Assembly: GCF_900104065.1 (NCBI RefSeq)
Contig: NZ_FNLC01000002.1
Coordinates: 1,036,995 to 1,100,994 of the forward strand
DNA length: 64,000 nt
From: Natronobacterium texcoconense
GTDB taxonomy: Archaea > Halobacteriota > Halobacteria > Halobacteriales > Natrialbaceae
Reading direction: 5' to 3'
The first letter of the stretch is position 1, and every line of letters starts with the position of its first letter. The position numbers were made by a program, and so were the translations under genes. Shown here in pieces: positions 16,646 to 25,241 of this stretch. The notes under the pieces were generated by a model that made no database searches, was not told the DNA's origin, and saw nothing but the letters and a program-made list of their open reading frames with translations.

Positions 16646-17683
16646 CTAGTTGACTAGTTGAATACTATCTTTGTGTGTGGTTTTCGTGTGAATTATGTCG
16701 TCGTCGTCCAATTCAGGTCGGTACTCTTCTTTTCTTTCTCGGTGGTCGCCTACTCGATGTCTTTCAATATTACGCCGTTGGAGTTCCGACTCAGTCGCAG
16801 CTCCCAATGAGGTTGGATCATCACTGGGGGCTTCAACGGAAATAGAAATGTCTGTTTCAACGTTCCAAGAGCCATGTGTCTCATTGATATCAATTGTAAC
16901 CTGTTGTTCAGGATCCATCTCATCAAGACGGAACCGTACCCAAGGAGAAAAAGTAGCAGCTGAGTCTACGTCATATTCTAGTTCAATAGTTTGATCTTCC
17001 TCTGGGTCATGAGTAAGCATATTATGCATTGTACTCACGTAATCATGCACATCATTTAGGGTACTAAGCGTATCACCAATTATCGGTAGTCTTTCAACGT
17101 AGAAATTCATCGCAAACATGGCAGTCTCTTTGACATAGTCTCCTATATCATAGTCTTGATATTCATCTAAGTCAGCGGTTGCACCGACCCAATCACTGGG
17201 GTCATGAATATTTTTATATGTATGAAGATAAGCTGGTTGTGAGCCAACTGAGATAGTAGTTTTAAAGTCATCAATGACATAGGCAGGATCACCATAGGAA
17301 TCCCGGTCCTCATCAGAGATCATCATATCGTATCCTGTATGTAGTGCGAAATCTGTAGACCATTTACCACTTGCAGTTTCTTCCCACTGGCCACCAGGTA
17401 CACTTCCTAAATTCGTCAGGATTGTCTGTAAGTTTCCTTCTAAGTATATTCCAGCGGGACCTAGAGCTTCTCGACTATCGTCATCGGTAGTATAAAAGTA
17501 TGGTTCAAAACAACACTCTCTGCTATATTGGTTTCCGCCGCTACAGTTGTATTCTGTCCAACATTCATCATCATCTGATTGAACTATTTGATTTGTATTA
17601 CTACTATCTTTTACTTCACCCCTGTCTCCCTCAGACTGAATACATCCTGGCCCATCATACTGCCAGTCAGAACAGTCTATCAC
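16646..17683 (-). CDS. Cysteine-rich secreted protein, frame disrupted at its 5' end
   Basis: An open frame of 345 codons from a GTG at 17683, function unknown. The first 60 residues hold six to eight cysteines (CSDWQYDGPGC, DDECWTEYNCSGG, SRECCFEPY), suggesting a disulfide-rich extracellular domain; the C-terminal ~90 residues are charged. The same frame stays open upstream and encodes a signal peptide (WKRRDILAASTIGSLSVAG, about 17743-17800) but no ATG or GTG precedes it in frame. An ATG at 17811 would give MRRR then fall out of frame after one AGA repeat; adding one base would restore a signal peptide. So the true gene probably starts at 17811 and carries a 1-nt deletion, real or from sequencing. 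AT-rich, in the accessory patch. Confidence 0.6.
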   Translation of the reverse strand: MIDCSDWQYDGPGCIQSEGDRGEVKDSSNTNQIVQSDDDECWTEYNCSGGNQYSRECCFEPYFYTTDDDSREALGPAGIYLEGNLQTILTNLGSVPGGQWEETASGKWSTDFALHTGYDMMISDEDRDSYGDPAYVIDDFKTTISVGSQPAYLHTYKNIHDPSDWVGATADLDEYQDYDIGDYVKETAMFAMNFYVERLPIIGDTLSTLNDVHDYVSTMHNMLTHDPEEDQTIELEYDVDSAATFSPWVRFRLDEMDPEQQVTIDINETHGSWNVETDISISVEAPSDDPTSLGAATESELQRRNIERHRVGDHRERKEEYRPELDDDDIIHTKTTHKDSIQLVN

Positions 17684-17811
17684 ATCATATCCACTGACCG
17701 ATGATATTTTCTCATCTTCAATTGCACCAACTGTTGGTACACCAGCTACGGAAAGACTACCAATTGTTGATGCAGCGAGTATATCCCGGCGTTTCCAATT
17801 CTTCTTCTCAT

Positions 17812-18128
17812 TCCGCCTGTCTTTATTTTTCTTATTTATTTTCAGACTGCAAATAGCCCTACAGTGAATATCTATAAGTAATTTTTGGTGGTATTCTATA
17901 TTTATGAAGGACCAATGTTTTAATATTCGAGGGTGTAGAACCTGGTCTGTCTTGTTAGGTTATATGGTAATACTTCCAGGTGTATTAGTCATGGATCAAA
18001 CCAATTTGAGCAAACAATTAATAACATTTCCACATCATCGAAGTTGGTTAGAAGCTTGTTATTAGGATGGCTTCCTTGCGACCACATTGATTAATGCAAA
18101 TTTACGATTCACTCGGTCGTTCTTAGCG
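17812..18128. other. AT-rich intergenic DNA
   Basis: About 315 bp without a supportable gene. Composition is AT-rich, unlike the chromosome average. It may contain the promoter of the cysteine-rich protein gene (AATATA around 17900 on the minus strand). No repeat or RNA gene was recognised. Confidence 0.5.
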
Positions 18129-18286
18129 ATGGAATCGTCCCCGCCTACCATCTGCCCTCGGTGTGGAAAGCGTGAGGCGTACTCGCCCAGTAAACGACGC
18201 CGGGCTGGCGGATACAGTTCTACGAATGCGATCACTGTGGCCGACGATACGATCCATACCTCGACGACGAATACGGCGTCGAGTGA
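18129..18286 (+). pseudogene. Frameshifted small zinc-ribbon protein
   Basis: Frame 1 from ATG 18129 reads MESSPPTICPRCGKREAYSP, giving the first Cys-x2-Cys knuckle. Reading then has to shift by one base around 18190-18212 to continue as QFYECDHCGRRYDPYLDDE and stop at 18286, giving the second knuckle. The two halves together look like a ~52-residue zinc ribbon, a common haloarchaeal type. The span is 158 nt, one short of a multiple of three, so a single lost base explains it. Either a real pseudogene or a sequence error. Function unknown. Confidence 0.6.
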
Positions 18287-18337
18287 TGACACATTCGAAC
18301 GAATAGTTACCGAACCGCCCGATTTCTGCTGGTGACG

Positions 18338-19444
18338 CTATCGAACGTCGACCACGTGAGCGTCTTCGGGCTCGAACCCCACGGCCACCTCGCCCGATAG
18401 CGGATCCCGCGTCCGCACGAGCAGTTCCCGGCCGTGCCACTCGAGGTGCACTCGAGTCGTCTGGCCGAGAAACTCCGCGCTTTCGACGGTTGCGGTCGTC
18501 GCGTTTGCGTCGGTATCGACCTGCAGGTTCTCCGGGCGAACGCAGAAGGCGACCTCGTCGCCGACGGCGACGTCGGTCTCGGGAGTGACCGTCATCGTCT
18601 CGGGGCCGACCTCGAGCGTGACCTGTTCGTCGACTGCCGTCACGGTCCCCGAGAGGACGTTGTTGTCGCCGATGAACTCCGCGACGAACTGGGTTTCGGG
18701 CCGGCGGTAGATTTCTCGCGGCGGCGCGATCTGTTCGGGCGTTCCCTCGGACATCACGGCGACGCGATCCGAGATGGCGAGTGCCTCCTCCTGGTCGTGG
18801 GTGACGTAGATCGTCGTGATGCCGAGTTCGCGCTGGATCGCTTTGACCTGCACCCGGAGTCGCTCCCGCAGTTGCGCGTCCAGCGCGCTCATCGGTTCGT
18901 CGAGCAAGAGGACGTCCGGACCGGGCGCGAGCGCGCGAGCGATGGCAACCCGCTGTTGCTGGCCGCCCGAGAGCTGGTCGGGATCGCGGTCCTCCATCCC
19001 CGCGAGGTCGACGAGTTCGAGCAGTTCCGCGACCCGCTGCTCGTCGGAGACGTCGCCCGGCGGATCGGCGAACTCGAGCCCGTAGGCGACGTTCTCGCCG
19101 ACGCTCATGTGGGGGAACAGCGCGTAGTTCTGGAAGACGATGCCGACGTCGCGGTCCTCTGGCGGGACGGACGTGACGTCCTCGCCACCGAACCGGACCT
19201 GCCCCTCGGTCGGACGTTCGAAGCCGGCGAGCAGTCGGAGCGTGGTCGTTTTTCCACAGCCCGACGGACCGACGAGCGTGAAGAACTCGCCCTCGCGGAT
19301 CGACAGCGAGACGTCGTCGACGGCCGTCGTCTCGGCGTACCGTTTCGTGACGTGCTCGAGCGAGACGGCGACCGGTGCGTCCGGCCCCGGCCGGTCTGTT
19401 CGCTCGTTCTCGAGTATAGGTCGATCAGATGCCAAAGCTCTCAC
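18338..19444 (-). CDS. thiQ: ABC transporter ATP-binding protein, probably thiamine (ThiQ-like)
   Basis: Predicted 368-residue ATPase subunit. It has Walker [10 protein letters not shown] (residues ~59-67), Q-loop [10 protein letters not shown], signature [15 protein letters not shown], Walker [18 protein letters not shown] and H-loop THDQEEA, followed by a C-terminal TOBE-like regulatory domain (~270-368). It powers import through the permease encoded immediately upstream, with which it overlaps by 20 bp, so the two are translated from one transcript. The thiamine assignment depends on the neighbouring ThiB-like protein; ATPase sequence alone would also fit spermidine, molybdate or iron importers. 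Confidence 0.88.
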   Translation of the reverse strand: MRALASDRPILENERTDRPGPDAPVAVSLEHVTKRYAETTAVDDVSLSIREGEFFTLVGPSGCGKTTTLRLLAGFERPTEGQVRFGGEDVTSVPPEDRDVGIVFQNYALFPHMSVGENVAYGLEFADPPGDVSDEQRVAELLELVDLAGMEDRDPDQLSGGQQQRVAIARALAPGPDVLLLDEPMSALDAQLRERLRVQVKAIQRELGITTIYVTHDQEEALAISDRVAVMSEGTPEQIAPPREIYRRPETQFVAEFIGDNNVLSGTVTAVDEQVTLEVGPETMTVTPETDVAVGDEVAFCVRPENLQVDTDANATTATVESAEFLGQTTRVHLEWHGRELLVRTRDPLSGEVAVGFEPEDAHVVDVR

Positions 19445-21329
19445 CTCCGAGTCGGTCGATCACGACGAAACTGACGCTCGTGACGACCAGCAGGACGACG
19501 CCCATTGCAGTCGCAGGTCCGAGCCGACGGCCCCTGAACCGTTCGATCGCGACCGGCATCGTGAACTGGTCGGTGCCGGTCGCCAGGATCACCGTCGAGG
19601 AGAACTCGCCCATCGAGATGGCGAAGGCGAAGGCCGCGCCAGCGACGACGCCTGGCCAGATCAGCGGCAGTTCGACGTCGACCAGCGCCCGCGCTCGCGA
19701 CGCGCCAAGCGCCCGCGCGGACTCGATCAACGACCGGTCGATCGATTCGAGGCCGGGCGCGACGGTGCGGACGACGAAGGGGTAACACGAGACGGCGTGA
19801 GCGGCGACGATCGCGATTGCACCGGCGACCGAGATCCGCCAGCCGCCGATCTCGAACCCGAAGACTGGCCCCCGAAGCAGACCGATGCCGACGATGATTC
19901 CGGAGACAGCCAGCGGTGCCATCAGGAGGGCGTCGACGATCTTTCGACCGCGGTACCGGCGGGTCGTCAGCACCGAGACGACGACGCCCATCGGCAGGGC
20001 GACCGCGAGCGCGCCGGCGGCGAAGATAAGCGAGTTCCGAACGGCGTCCCAGGGTCGGATCTGGAACGCCGCCGCTGTCTCCTGGCGCTCGAGCAGGAAC
20101 CGGTAGTGCTCGAGGGTGAGCCCGCCCGATCCGGTGAGGCTCGCGTAGATCATGCTCAGGACGGGCGAGACGAAGACGAAGACGGCGACGACGCCGTAGA
20201 CGGCCAGTCCGAACCGCGGCGCGAGTTCCCGAACCGAGAGCGACGGTGGGGACAGCGATCGGCGCGGCAGTGGGCGGATACCCCGTGATCGGACGACGTG
20301 GTTCGCCTCGTACCGCAGGTAGCCGTAGAGGACGGTCAGCGAAATGACCAGTTCGACGATTGCGAGCGCAGCAGCTTCGGCGTAATTCAGGTCCTGAATC
20401 TGGCGGTAGACGAACACCTCGACGGTCGCAAGCTGGAACCCGCCGAGCGCGAGGACGATTGGGAAGGTGCCGAACGTGAAGACGAACGTGAGCGCAGCGC
20501 CCATCAGGACTGCAGGGTACAGTTGCGGAGCGACCACGTCCCGGAACGCCCGGAACGGACTCGCGCCGAGACTGCGGGCGGTCTCGATCGCGCTCGCGTC
20601 GACCGACTCCCAGGCCGCGGTCGTCACGCGCGCGACGAGTGGCGCGTTGTAGAAGGCGTGGGCCAGCAGGATCACCTCGAGCGAGGGAACCAGCGAGACG
20701 GGACCGAGCCCCAGCGCTCCAAGAACCGCGTTGAACGTCCCGTTCTGGCCGAACGTCGCGACGAAGCCGATCGCAACCATGATCGACGGCAGGACGAACG
20801 GGAGGATCGTCAGCGCGCGCAGCGTCCGCCGGCCGCGGAACTCGTAGCGAGCGAGCAGGTAAGCCGCGGGCAGACCGAGCACGACGCTCATCAGCGTCGA
20901 CAGCGCGGCCTGATAGGCCGTGAAACCGAAGACGCTGGACGGGTGATCACCCGAGAGGTAGTCGCCGGCGACGGTGAGCGGCGACTCCCCGCTCAGGATT
21001 CGGGCGAGACCGCCGAAGTAGAACGGATCACGCAGTATCTCGAGAAAGACCGAGAGCGTGACGGCACCCTGGACGTAGATCGACTCGAGGAAGACCGTCG
21101 CGACGGGGTAGTAGAACAGGGCGAGCAATACGAACGCCGTTACGACGGCGAGGCCGGCGATCGCACGGCGTTCGACCCGGTTCTGGACGCGTCGGGTAAC
21201 GCCATCGGTCGTGGACTCCGGATCGGCGTTCGGGCGTCTCGAGTCGTCTCTTCCGTCGACGCCAGTCAACGGTTCGGTCGGGTTGGCGGGTGAGCGTTCG
21301 TGTCTGGAGTCGTCCGTTTCGTTCGTCAT
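19425..21329 (-). CDS. thiP: ABC transporter permease, two fused halves, probably thiamine (ThiP-like)
   Basis: Predicted 634-residue inner-membrane permease made of two homologous halves of about six helices each. Both halves show the EAA-type cytoplasmic loop that docks the ATPase: ETARSLGASPFRAFRDVV near residue 245 and ESARALGASRARALVDVE near residue 535. This fused architecture is the ThiP/FbpB type. The first ~65 residues are hydrophilic and disordered. It lies between thiB (upstream, same strand) and thiQ (overlapping), but the thiamine-binding gene at 21444 on the other strand separates it from thiB, so it likely has its own promoter in the 114-bp gap. Confidence 0.9.
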   Translation of the reverse strand: MTNETDDSRHERSPANPTEPLTGVDGRDDSRRPNADPESTTDGVTRRVQNRVERRAIAGLAVVTAFVLLALFYYPVATVFLESIYVQGAVTLSVFLEILRDPFYFGGLARILSGESPLTVAGDYLSGDHPSSVFGFTAYQAALSTLMSVVLGLPAAYLLARYEFRGRRTLRALTILPFVLPSIMVAIGFVATFGQNGTFNAVLGALGLGPVSLVPSLEVILLAHAFYNAPLVARVTTAAWESVDASAIETARSLGASPFRAFRDVVAPQLYPAVLMGAALTFVFTFGTFPIVLALGGFQLATVEVFVYRQIQDLNYAEAAALAIVELVISLTVLYGYLRYEANHVVRSRGIRPLPRRSLSPPSLSVRELAPRFGLAVYGVVAVFVFVSPVLSMIYASLTGSGGLTLEHYRFLLERQETAAAFQIRPWDAVRNSLIFAAGALAVALPMGVVVSVLTTRRYRGRKIVDALLMAPLAVSGIIVGIGLLRGPVFGFEIGGWRISVAGAIAIVAAHAVSCYPFVVRTVAPGLESIDRSLIESARALGASRARALVDVELPLIWPGVVAGAAFAFAISMGEFSSTVILATGTDQFTMPVAIERFRGRRLGPATAMGVVLLVVTSVSFVVIDRLGGESFGI

Positions 21330-21443
21330 GGATTTCGGGTCGTCGATTCAGTCCGCCGGTTCGGTTCGGCCTCGAGAAGCCGACACTGTGAGGGCGTGTC
21401 GACGATCCCAACGTCTATGAACCGCTCGAGACAACTCGGTGGT

Positions 21444-21758
21444 ATGACCGTGTTTGCACTGCTTCGCGTGACGCCAGTGACCGACGACGACATCACCGAG
21501 GACGTCGCCGCCGCCATCGACGCCCTCGAAGAACACGACGTCGAGTACGAGACGACGCCCATGGCGACGATTCTCGAGGCCGAAGACGTCCACGAACTGT
21601 TCGCGGCGTGTGCATCGGCCCACGAAGCCGTCGGGACCGGCGAGATCCAGACGCTGGTGCAGGTCGAGGAGAAACGCGAGGTCGAGATGGCCGCCGAGGA
21701 CAAAATCGACGCCGTCGAGTCGGAACTCGGCCGCGAGGCTCGAAGCGAACGGGAGTGA
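21444..21758 (+). CDS. MTH1187-family thiamine-binding protein
   Basis: Predicted 104-residue protein of the MTH1187/YkoF (DUF77) family, small ferredoxin-like proteins that bind thiamine and assemble as tetramers. Family features are the N-terminal strand VFALLRVTPVTDDDI, the EYETTPMATILEAE segment and FAACASAHEAVGTGEIQTL. The open frame begins at 21300 but homologues start at MTVFALLRV, here 21444. It sits antisense to the transporter operon, divergent from thiP and convergent with thiB, which strengthens the thiamine assignment of the locus. It may act as an intracellular thiamine carrier or sensor, which is inference. Confidence 0.85.
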   Translation: MTVFALLRVTPVTDDDITEDVAAAIDALEEHDVEYETTPMATILEAEDVHELFAACASAHEAVGTGEIQTLVQVEEKREVEMAAEDKIDAVESELGREARSERE

Positions 21759-21920
21759 ACACGAGTCCTGGTCGCGTTCGAGCGACCGCGGTTCTCTTTC
21801 TCGAGTGCGTAACCGGGACGTGAGCGATGCCGGTAGCGCCTGCTCGTCGACCGGGTTACGGCTGGGTGTGTAGCTATACGAGACACGGAAGTAGTTGTAA
21901 CAGCCCGAACGGAGCCGTCG

Positions 21921-23027
21921 TCAGTTCCCTCCCCAGACTTCGCGTTCCCACTCGTCGAGCCACCCGGTGAGGTTGTCCTGGAGTTCGTCGTAGCCGAAGA
22001 AGACAGTCTCGTCGGGCTGGATGGCGTACTCGGCGTACGCTTCGGGGAGTTCGGTCGTCTCGTTGACGGGACCGGTGACGTTGCGCTCGGCGATCACGGC
22101 CTGGACCTCGGGTTCGAGGATGAAGTCCATGAACTGGTGGGCCAGTTCGTCGTCGGTGCCGTCGGCGAACCGGGCCATGCCTGCCATGTTGGCGTATCCC
22201 TGATTGTGGAGGGTCGAGACCTGGTGTTTGTCGAGGTCGTTGCCGAACCGACTCGCGTAGACGCGGTCGTTCGTGTAGGAGACGACGACTGGGACGTCTT
22301 CCGATTCGAACTGCGTGTAGACGTCGTCCCACGAGTTGAGGACTCGGACGTCGTTGTCCATCAGGTCCGACCAGTAGTCGAGGTAGTCGTCCTCGCCGAA
22401 CATGTCGATCGTCCAGAGGAAGAACAGCAGTCCCGTCGTCGAGTCGTGCGGGTTCGAGAGCGCGATCTGTCCTTCGTACTGGTCGCCGAGCAGGTCGTCG
22501 AACGTCTCGGGCTCCTCGACGTTCCGGCCGTCGTAGACGATGCCACAGTGACTGCGGAAGACCGGAACTGCGCGGTCGTGTGGGTCGAAGTAGTACTCGT
22601 CGCCGATGTCTTCGGCGTTCGAGAGCGCGCTCTCGTCGGTCGTGGTGAACAGGTCGCCGTCGACGCGTTCCTCGACCCGGACGAGGTTCTGTGGCCTGAC
22701 ACCGACGTAGAGTTCGGCCTCGATGTCTACCCCTTCGTTGTGGCGCTCGGCGTAGTAGTTCAGTTCCTGCTCGGGGAACTCCCACTCGAGTTCGACGTCG
22801 TAGCGGTCCTCGAACTCGTCTTTGATCCACTCGCCGGGACTGTCACTCGGTGCGTCGACGAACGAGGAGTAGGTACCGACCGTGAGGACTGGGTCCTCGT
22901 CGACCGACCCCTCGGTACTGCCGGTTTCGTTGCTCCCGTTGCCGTTCTCGACGTCGATTGCGGAACAGCCCGCCAGTCCAGCCGTGGCGAGTGCCCCACT
23001 CGTCGTCAGAAACGTTCGTCGTCTCAT
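21921..23027 (-). CDS. thiB: Thiamine ABC transporter substrate-binding lipoprotein (ThiB/TbpA-like)
   Basis: Predicted 368-residue extracellular binding protein. The N-terminus MRRRTFLTTSGALATAGLAG is a twin-arginine signal ending in a lipobox with Cys21. The mature protein shows the type II periplasmic-binding fold pattern of TbpA: VLTVGTYSSFVDAPSD, FRSHCGIVYDGRNVEEPETFDDLL, IALSNPHDSTTGLLFF, and VVSYTNDRVYASRF in the ligand region. Extracellular, membrane-anchored, delivering substrate to ThiP/ThiQ. An inverted repeat (23029-23034 / 23043-23048) sits two bases upstream of the ATG. Only 51 bp separate it from the asparagine synthase-like gene upstream. Confidence 0.9.
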   Translation of the reverse strand: MRRRTFLTTSGALATAGLAGCSAIDVENGNGSNETGSTEGSVDEDPVLTVGTYSSFVDAPSDSPGEWIKDEFEDRYDVELEWEFPEQELNYYAERHNEGVDIEAELYVGVRPQNLVRVEERVDGDLFTTTDESALSNAEDIGDEYYFDPHDRAVPVFRSHCGIVYDGRNVEEPETFDDLLGDQYEGQIALSNPHDSTTGLLFFLWTIDMFGEDDYLDYWSDLMDNDVRVLNSWDDVYTQFESEDVPVVVSYTNDRVYASRFGNDLDKHQVSTLHNQGYANMAGMARFADGTDDELAHQFMDFILEPEVQAVIAERNVTGPVNETTELPEAYAEYAIQPDETVFFGYDELQDNLTGWLDEWEREVWGGN

Positions 23028-23028
23028 T

Positions 23029-23048
23029 ACCGGGTGGTCTCGCCCGGT
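23029..23048 (-). promoter_or_regulatory. Inverted repeat immediately upstream of thiB
   Basis: Arms ACCGGG and CCCGGT, six base pairs, with an 8-nt loop, ending two bases before the thiB start codon. TTACGTAT lies a few bases further upstream and may be the TATA element. In a leaderless or short-leader transcript the hairpin would sit at the ribosome entry site, or the repeat could be an operator. Confidence 0.35.
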
Positions 23049-23078
23049 GATACGTAAGGGGATCGTTTTCGATCGTCG

Positions 23079-24857
23079 CTATTCGAGTTCGGTTGGAAGC
23101 CCGATATGGGGGGCTGTAGGCGTCGAAGCCTCCGAATCAGAAAACTCGAGTCGATCGGTCGCCGCGAGCGTCCGGAGCGCGTAGAAGTTCCGCGACGGTG
23201 GAACGGCCTCGAGGAGGTCCTCCGAGAGAGTGCCGTACCACGCGAGCGGGTGGCTACCCGGCTCACCCCACGCCGACCGCGGGGCGAGAAACGGTGGGCT
23301 CCAGTCGCCGTCGCGTTCCGTGAACTGTCGTTCGGGCGTGTGCCTGACCAGACTCAGGTGACGCTCGAGCGGCGACAGCGTCCGGTCGGTGACGTCGGCA
23401 CGCTCTCGCGAACCGTCGGCTGCCCGGGCGTAGTACCGACGCGCGAGTTCGGCGTGGAGTCCCTTCTCCCGTCGCAGGGAGAGCGGAACGCGTTCCCAGG
23501 CTCGGACGTACGCGGGATCCCACAGCGGGAGCCACCAGTCGACGCCGGCGTCCTCGTAGGCTCGGAGGTCGCCGTTGGTGAACGTCGACATGCGTCCGCG
23601 CCACTCCCAGCGTTCGTACGCCGCAGCCGCCGTCGCTGGATCGGCGACCGATTCGGGCGCTCGAGTCCCCAGCAGTCCCCGTCGGATCCGCTCTCGAGCG
23701 GCGTCGCGAAACCGGTCGTCGTCCCACTCCCAGAGCGAGTAGTGGGTCTCGAGGACGTACTCGACCAGTTCGTCGACCGTCGGTTCGGTCGCGGCCTCGT
23801 CGACGTCCGAACCTGTGGACCCACAGCCGACCGAAACCGCAGCCGTTCTCTTCTCGTCGCCGACGAACGGCGGCAACCGCTCGCTCGGCGTCGCAACCGT
23901 GTGGCCGGGACAGTAGAGCGCGTCCGCCGGAAGTCGGCCAGCGTCGACGAGCGTTCGCAGCGCGGGCCACTCCGCGAGAAACGGGAGCGCGTCGCCGCCG
24001 AACGCCCGCTCGCGGTAGCGTCTGCAGTCGTCACCGTGGTACCACTCCCACCAGGCAGACTCGTCGTAGGGGACGAACTCCCAGTCGATACCGAGTCGGG
24101 ACGCGACCTCGCGGCTCACCTCCACGTCGGGGTGGCCGGATCGACCGAAGGTGTAGCCGACCACCTCGCGACCGCGTTCGGCCAACGCCGAAGCGAGTAG
24201 CCGCGAGTCGTACCCACCCGACAGCGGCACGACGATCGGACGCGCGCCGGCGACGCGCTCGAGACGATCGAGCGCGGTCTCGAGGGCGTCCTCGAGTCGC
24301 TGCAGGTGATTGGTACGGCTGGCTCGGGACTCCGAAGAATTTCGATCCTCGGGTCCGGCCGGCCAGTACTCGCGATACGTCCGCCTCGAGATTTCGTCGT
24401 CGTCGATCCGGACGACTTCGCCCGCCTGCGTGCTGTAGACGCCACGCCAGATCGTCTCGGGACCGGTCACGTACCGCGTCAGCAGAAACTCGCTTTCCGT
24501 GACGGGATGCGTTGCTGTCTCGAGGCGCTCGCGGACGAGTCGCCCCCGATCGGAGACGAACGTCCCATCGACGCTGTAGTACAGCGGTATCGAGCGTGCA
24601 CCGTCGGCGACCAGAAACGTCTTCCCGCCGTGAACGGCGGCGACAGCGTAGAACCCCTCGAGAGCGGCGGCGACGGTCGCGACGGCCTCGAGAGAGGACG
24701 CGTGTTCGGCCGCTCTTTGACCGTCGTCCGCCAGCGCGTCGCGAAACCGCCTCGCGAGGTCGGAACCGGCGAGGACCTCGTCACCGTCGAACGCCCGGCC
24801 ACGGACTGCGACTCCGTCGACGTCTGTCCAGTCAGTCGCTCGCAGGGCCGTTTCCAT
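23079..24857 (-). CDS. Asparagine synthase-like protein without the glutaminase cysteine
   Basis: Predicted 592-residue protein with the PP-loop ATP pyrophosphatase domain of asparagine synthase B: VVPLSGGYDSRLLASALAE at residues ~209-227, and downstream YTFGRSGHPDVEVSREVA and a C-terminal YEDAGVDWWLPLWDP segment like the AsnB synthetase end. The N-terminal ~160 residues resemble a class II glutamine amidotransferase fold (LVADGARSIPLYYSVDGTFV) but residue 2 is Glu rather than the catalytic Cys. It therefore probably uses ammonia or another amine, or modifies a different carboxylate. Such relatives occur in surface-polysaccharide and peptide-modification loci. Same strand as thiB, 51 bp apart. 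Confidence 0.82.
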   Translation of the reverse strand: METALRATDWTDVDGVAVRGRAFDGDEVLAGSDLARRFRDALADDGQRAAEHASSLEAVATVAAALEGFYAVAAVHGGKTFLVADGARSIPLYYSVDGTFVSDRGRLVRERLETATHPVTESEFLLTRYVTGPETIWRGVYSTQAGEVVRIDDDEISRRTYREYWPAGPEDRNSSESRASRTNHLQRLEDALETALDRLERVAGARPIVVPLSGGYDSRLLASALAERGREVVGYTFGRSGHPDVEVSREVASRLGIDWEFVPYDESAWWEWYHGDDCRRYRERAFGGDALPFLAEWPALRTLVDAGRLPADALYCPGHTVATPSERLPPFVGDEKRTAAVSVGCGSTGSDVDEAATEPTVDELVEYVLETHYSLWEWDDDRFRDAARERIRRGLLGTRAPESVADPATAAAAYERWEWRGRMSTFTNGDLRAYEDAGVDWWLPLWDPAYVRAWERVPLSLRREKGLHAELARRYYARAADGSRERADVTDRTLSPLERHLSLVRHTPERQFTERDGDWSPPFLAPRSAWGEPGSHPLAWYGTLSEDLLEAVPPSRNFYALRTLAATDRLEFSDSEASTPTAPHIGLPTELE

Positions 24858-24959
24858 ACCCGTGCTTCCGGCGAGGCGTATATAGAGTCGGCGGTGGGGA
24901 GACCGCAGCCTGTCACTCCCGGAGTAAATTTCAAGAGTCGGACAATGGAACGCCCAAAT

Positions 24960-25241
24960 ATGGGGATGTCTGGTTCGATCGATCCCGCAGTCGTACCGGT
25001 ACTGCTTCAGATCGACGCCACGATCGCAGTCGCCGCGATCGTGACCGTCGCAATGGCCGCCTTCAGCGTGTTCCTGCTGTATCTCGCGTTCGGGTCACAC
25101 GCACGCTCGCTCGAGAGTCCGACTGACCGCAGCGGGGCGTCGGTCGACGAGGACTCGAGCGACTCTCCCGAAGACGTCGCGGACGCCGAGACGGAGACAG
25201 AGCCGGTAAACGAGCGCGGCGACTCGGCCGGCGGGGACTAA
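24960..25241 (+). CDS. Single-pass membrane protein, function unknown
   Basis: Predicted 93-residue protein. An N-terminal transmembrane helix (TIAVAAIVTVAMAAFSVFLL, residues ~21-40) is followed by a ~50-residue acidic, disordered tail. Candidate starts are 24945, 24960 and 24966; 24960 is chosen arbitrarily among them. Divergent from the asparagine synthase-like gene and overlapping the end of the next gene on the other strand by 4 bp. No family recognised. Confidence 0.6.
   Translation: MGMSGSIDPAVVPVLLQIDATIAVAAIVTVAMAAFSVFLLYLAFGSHARSLESPTDRSGASVDEDSSDSPEDVADAETETEPVNERGDSAGGD

Noticed and set aside
21330-21443. TPP riboswitch upstream of thiP
   Set aside because: I could not find the conserved TPP-aptamer segments in this short region.
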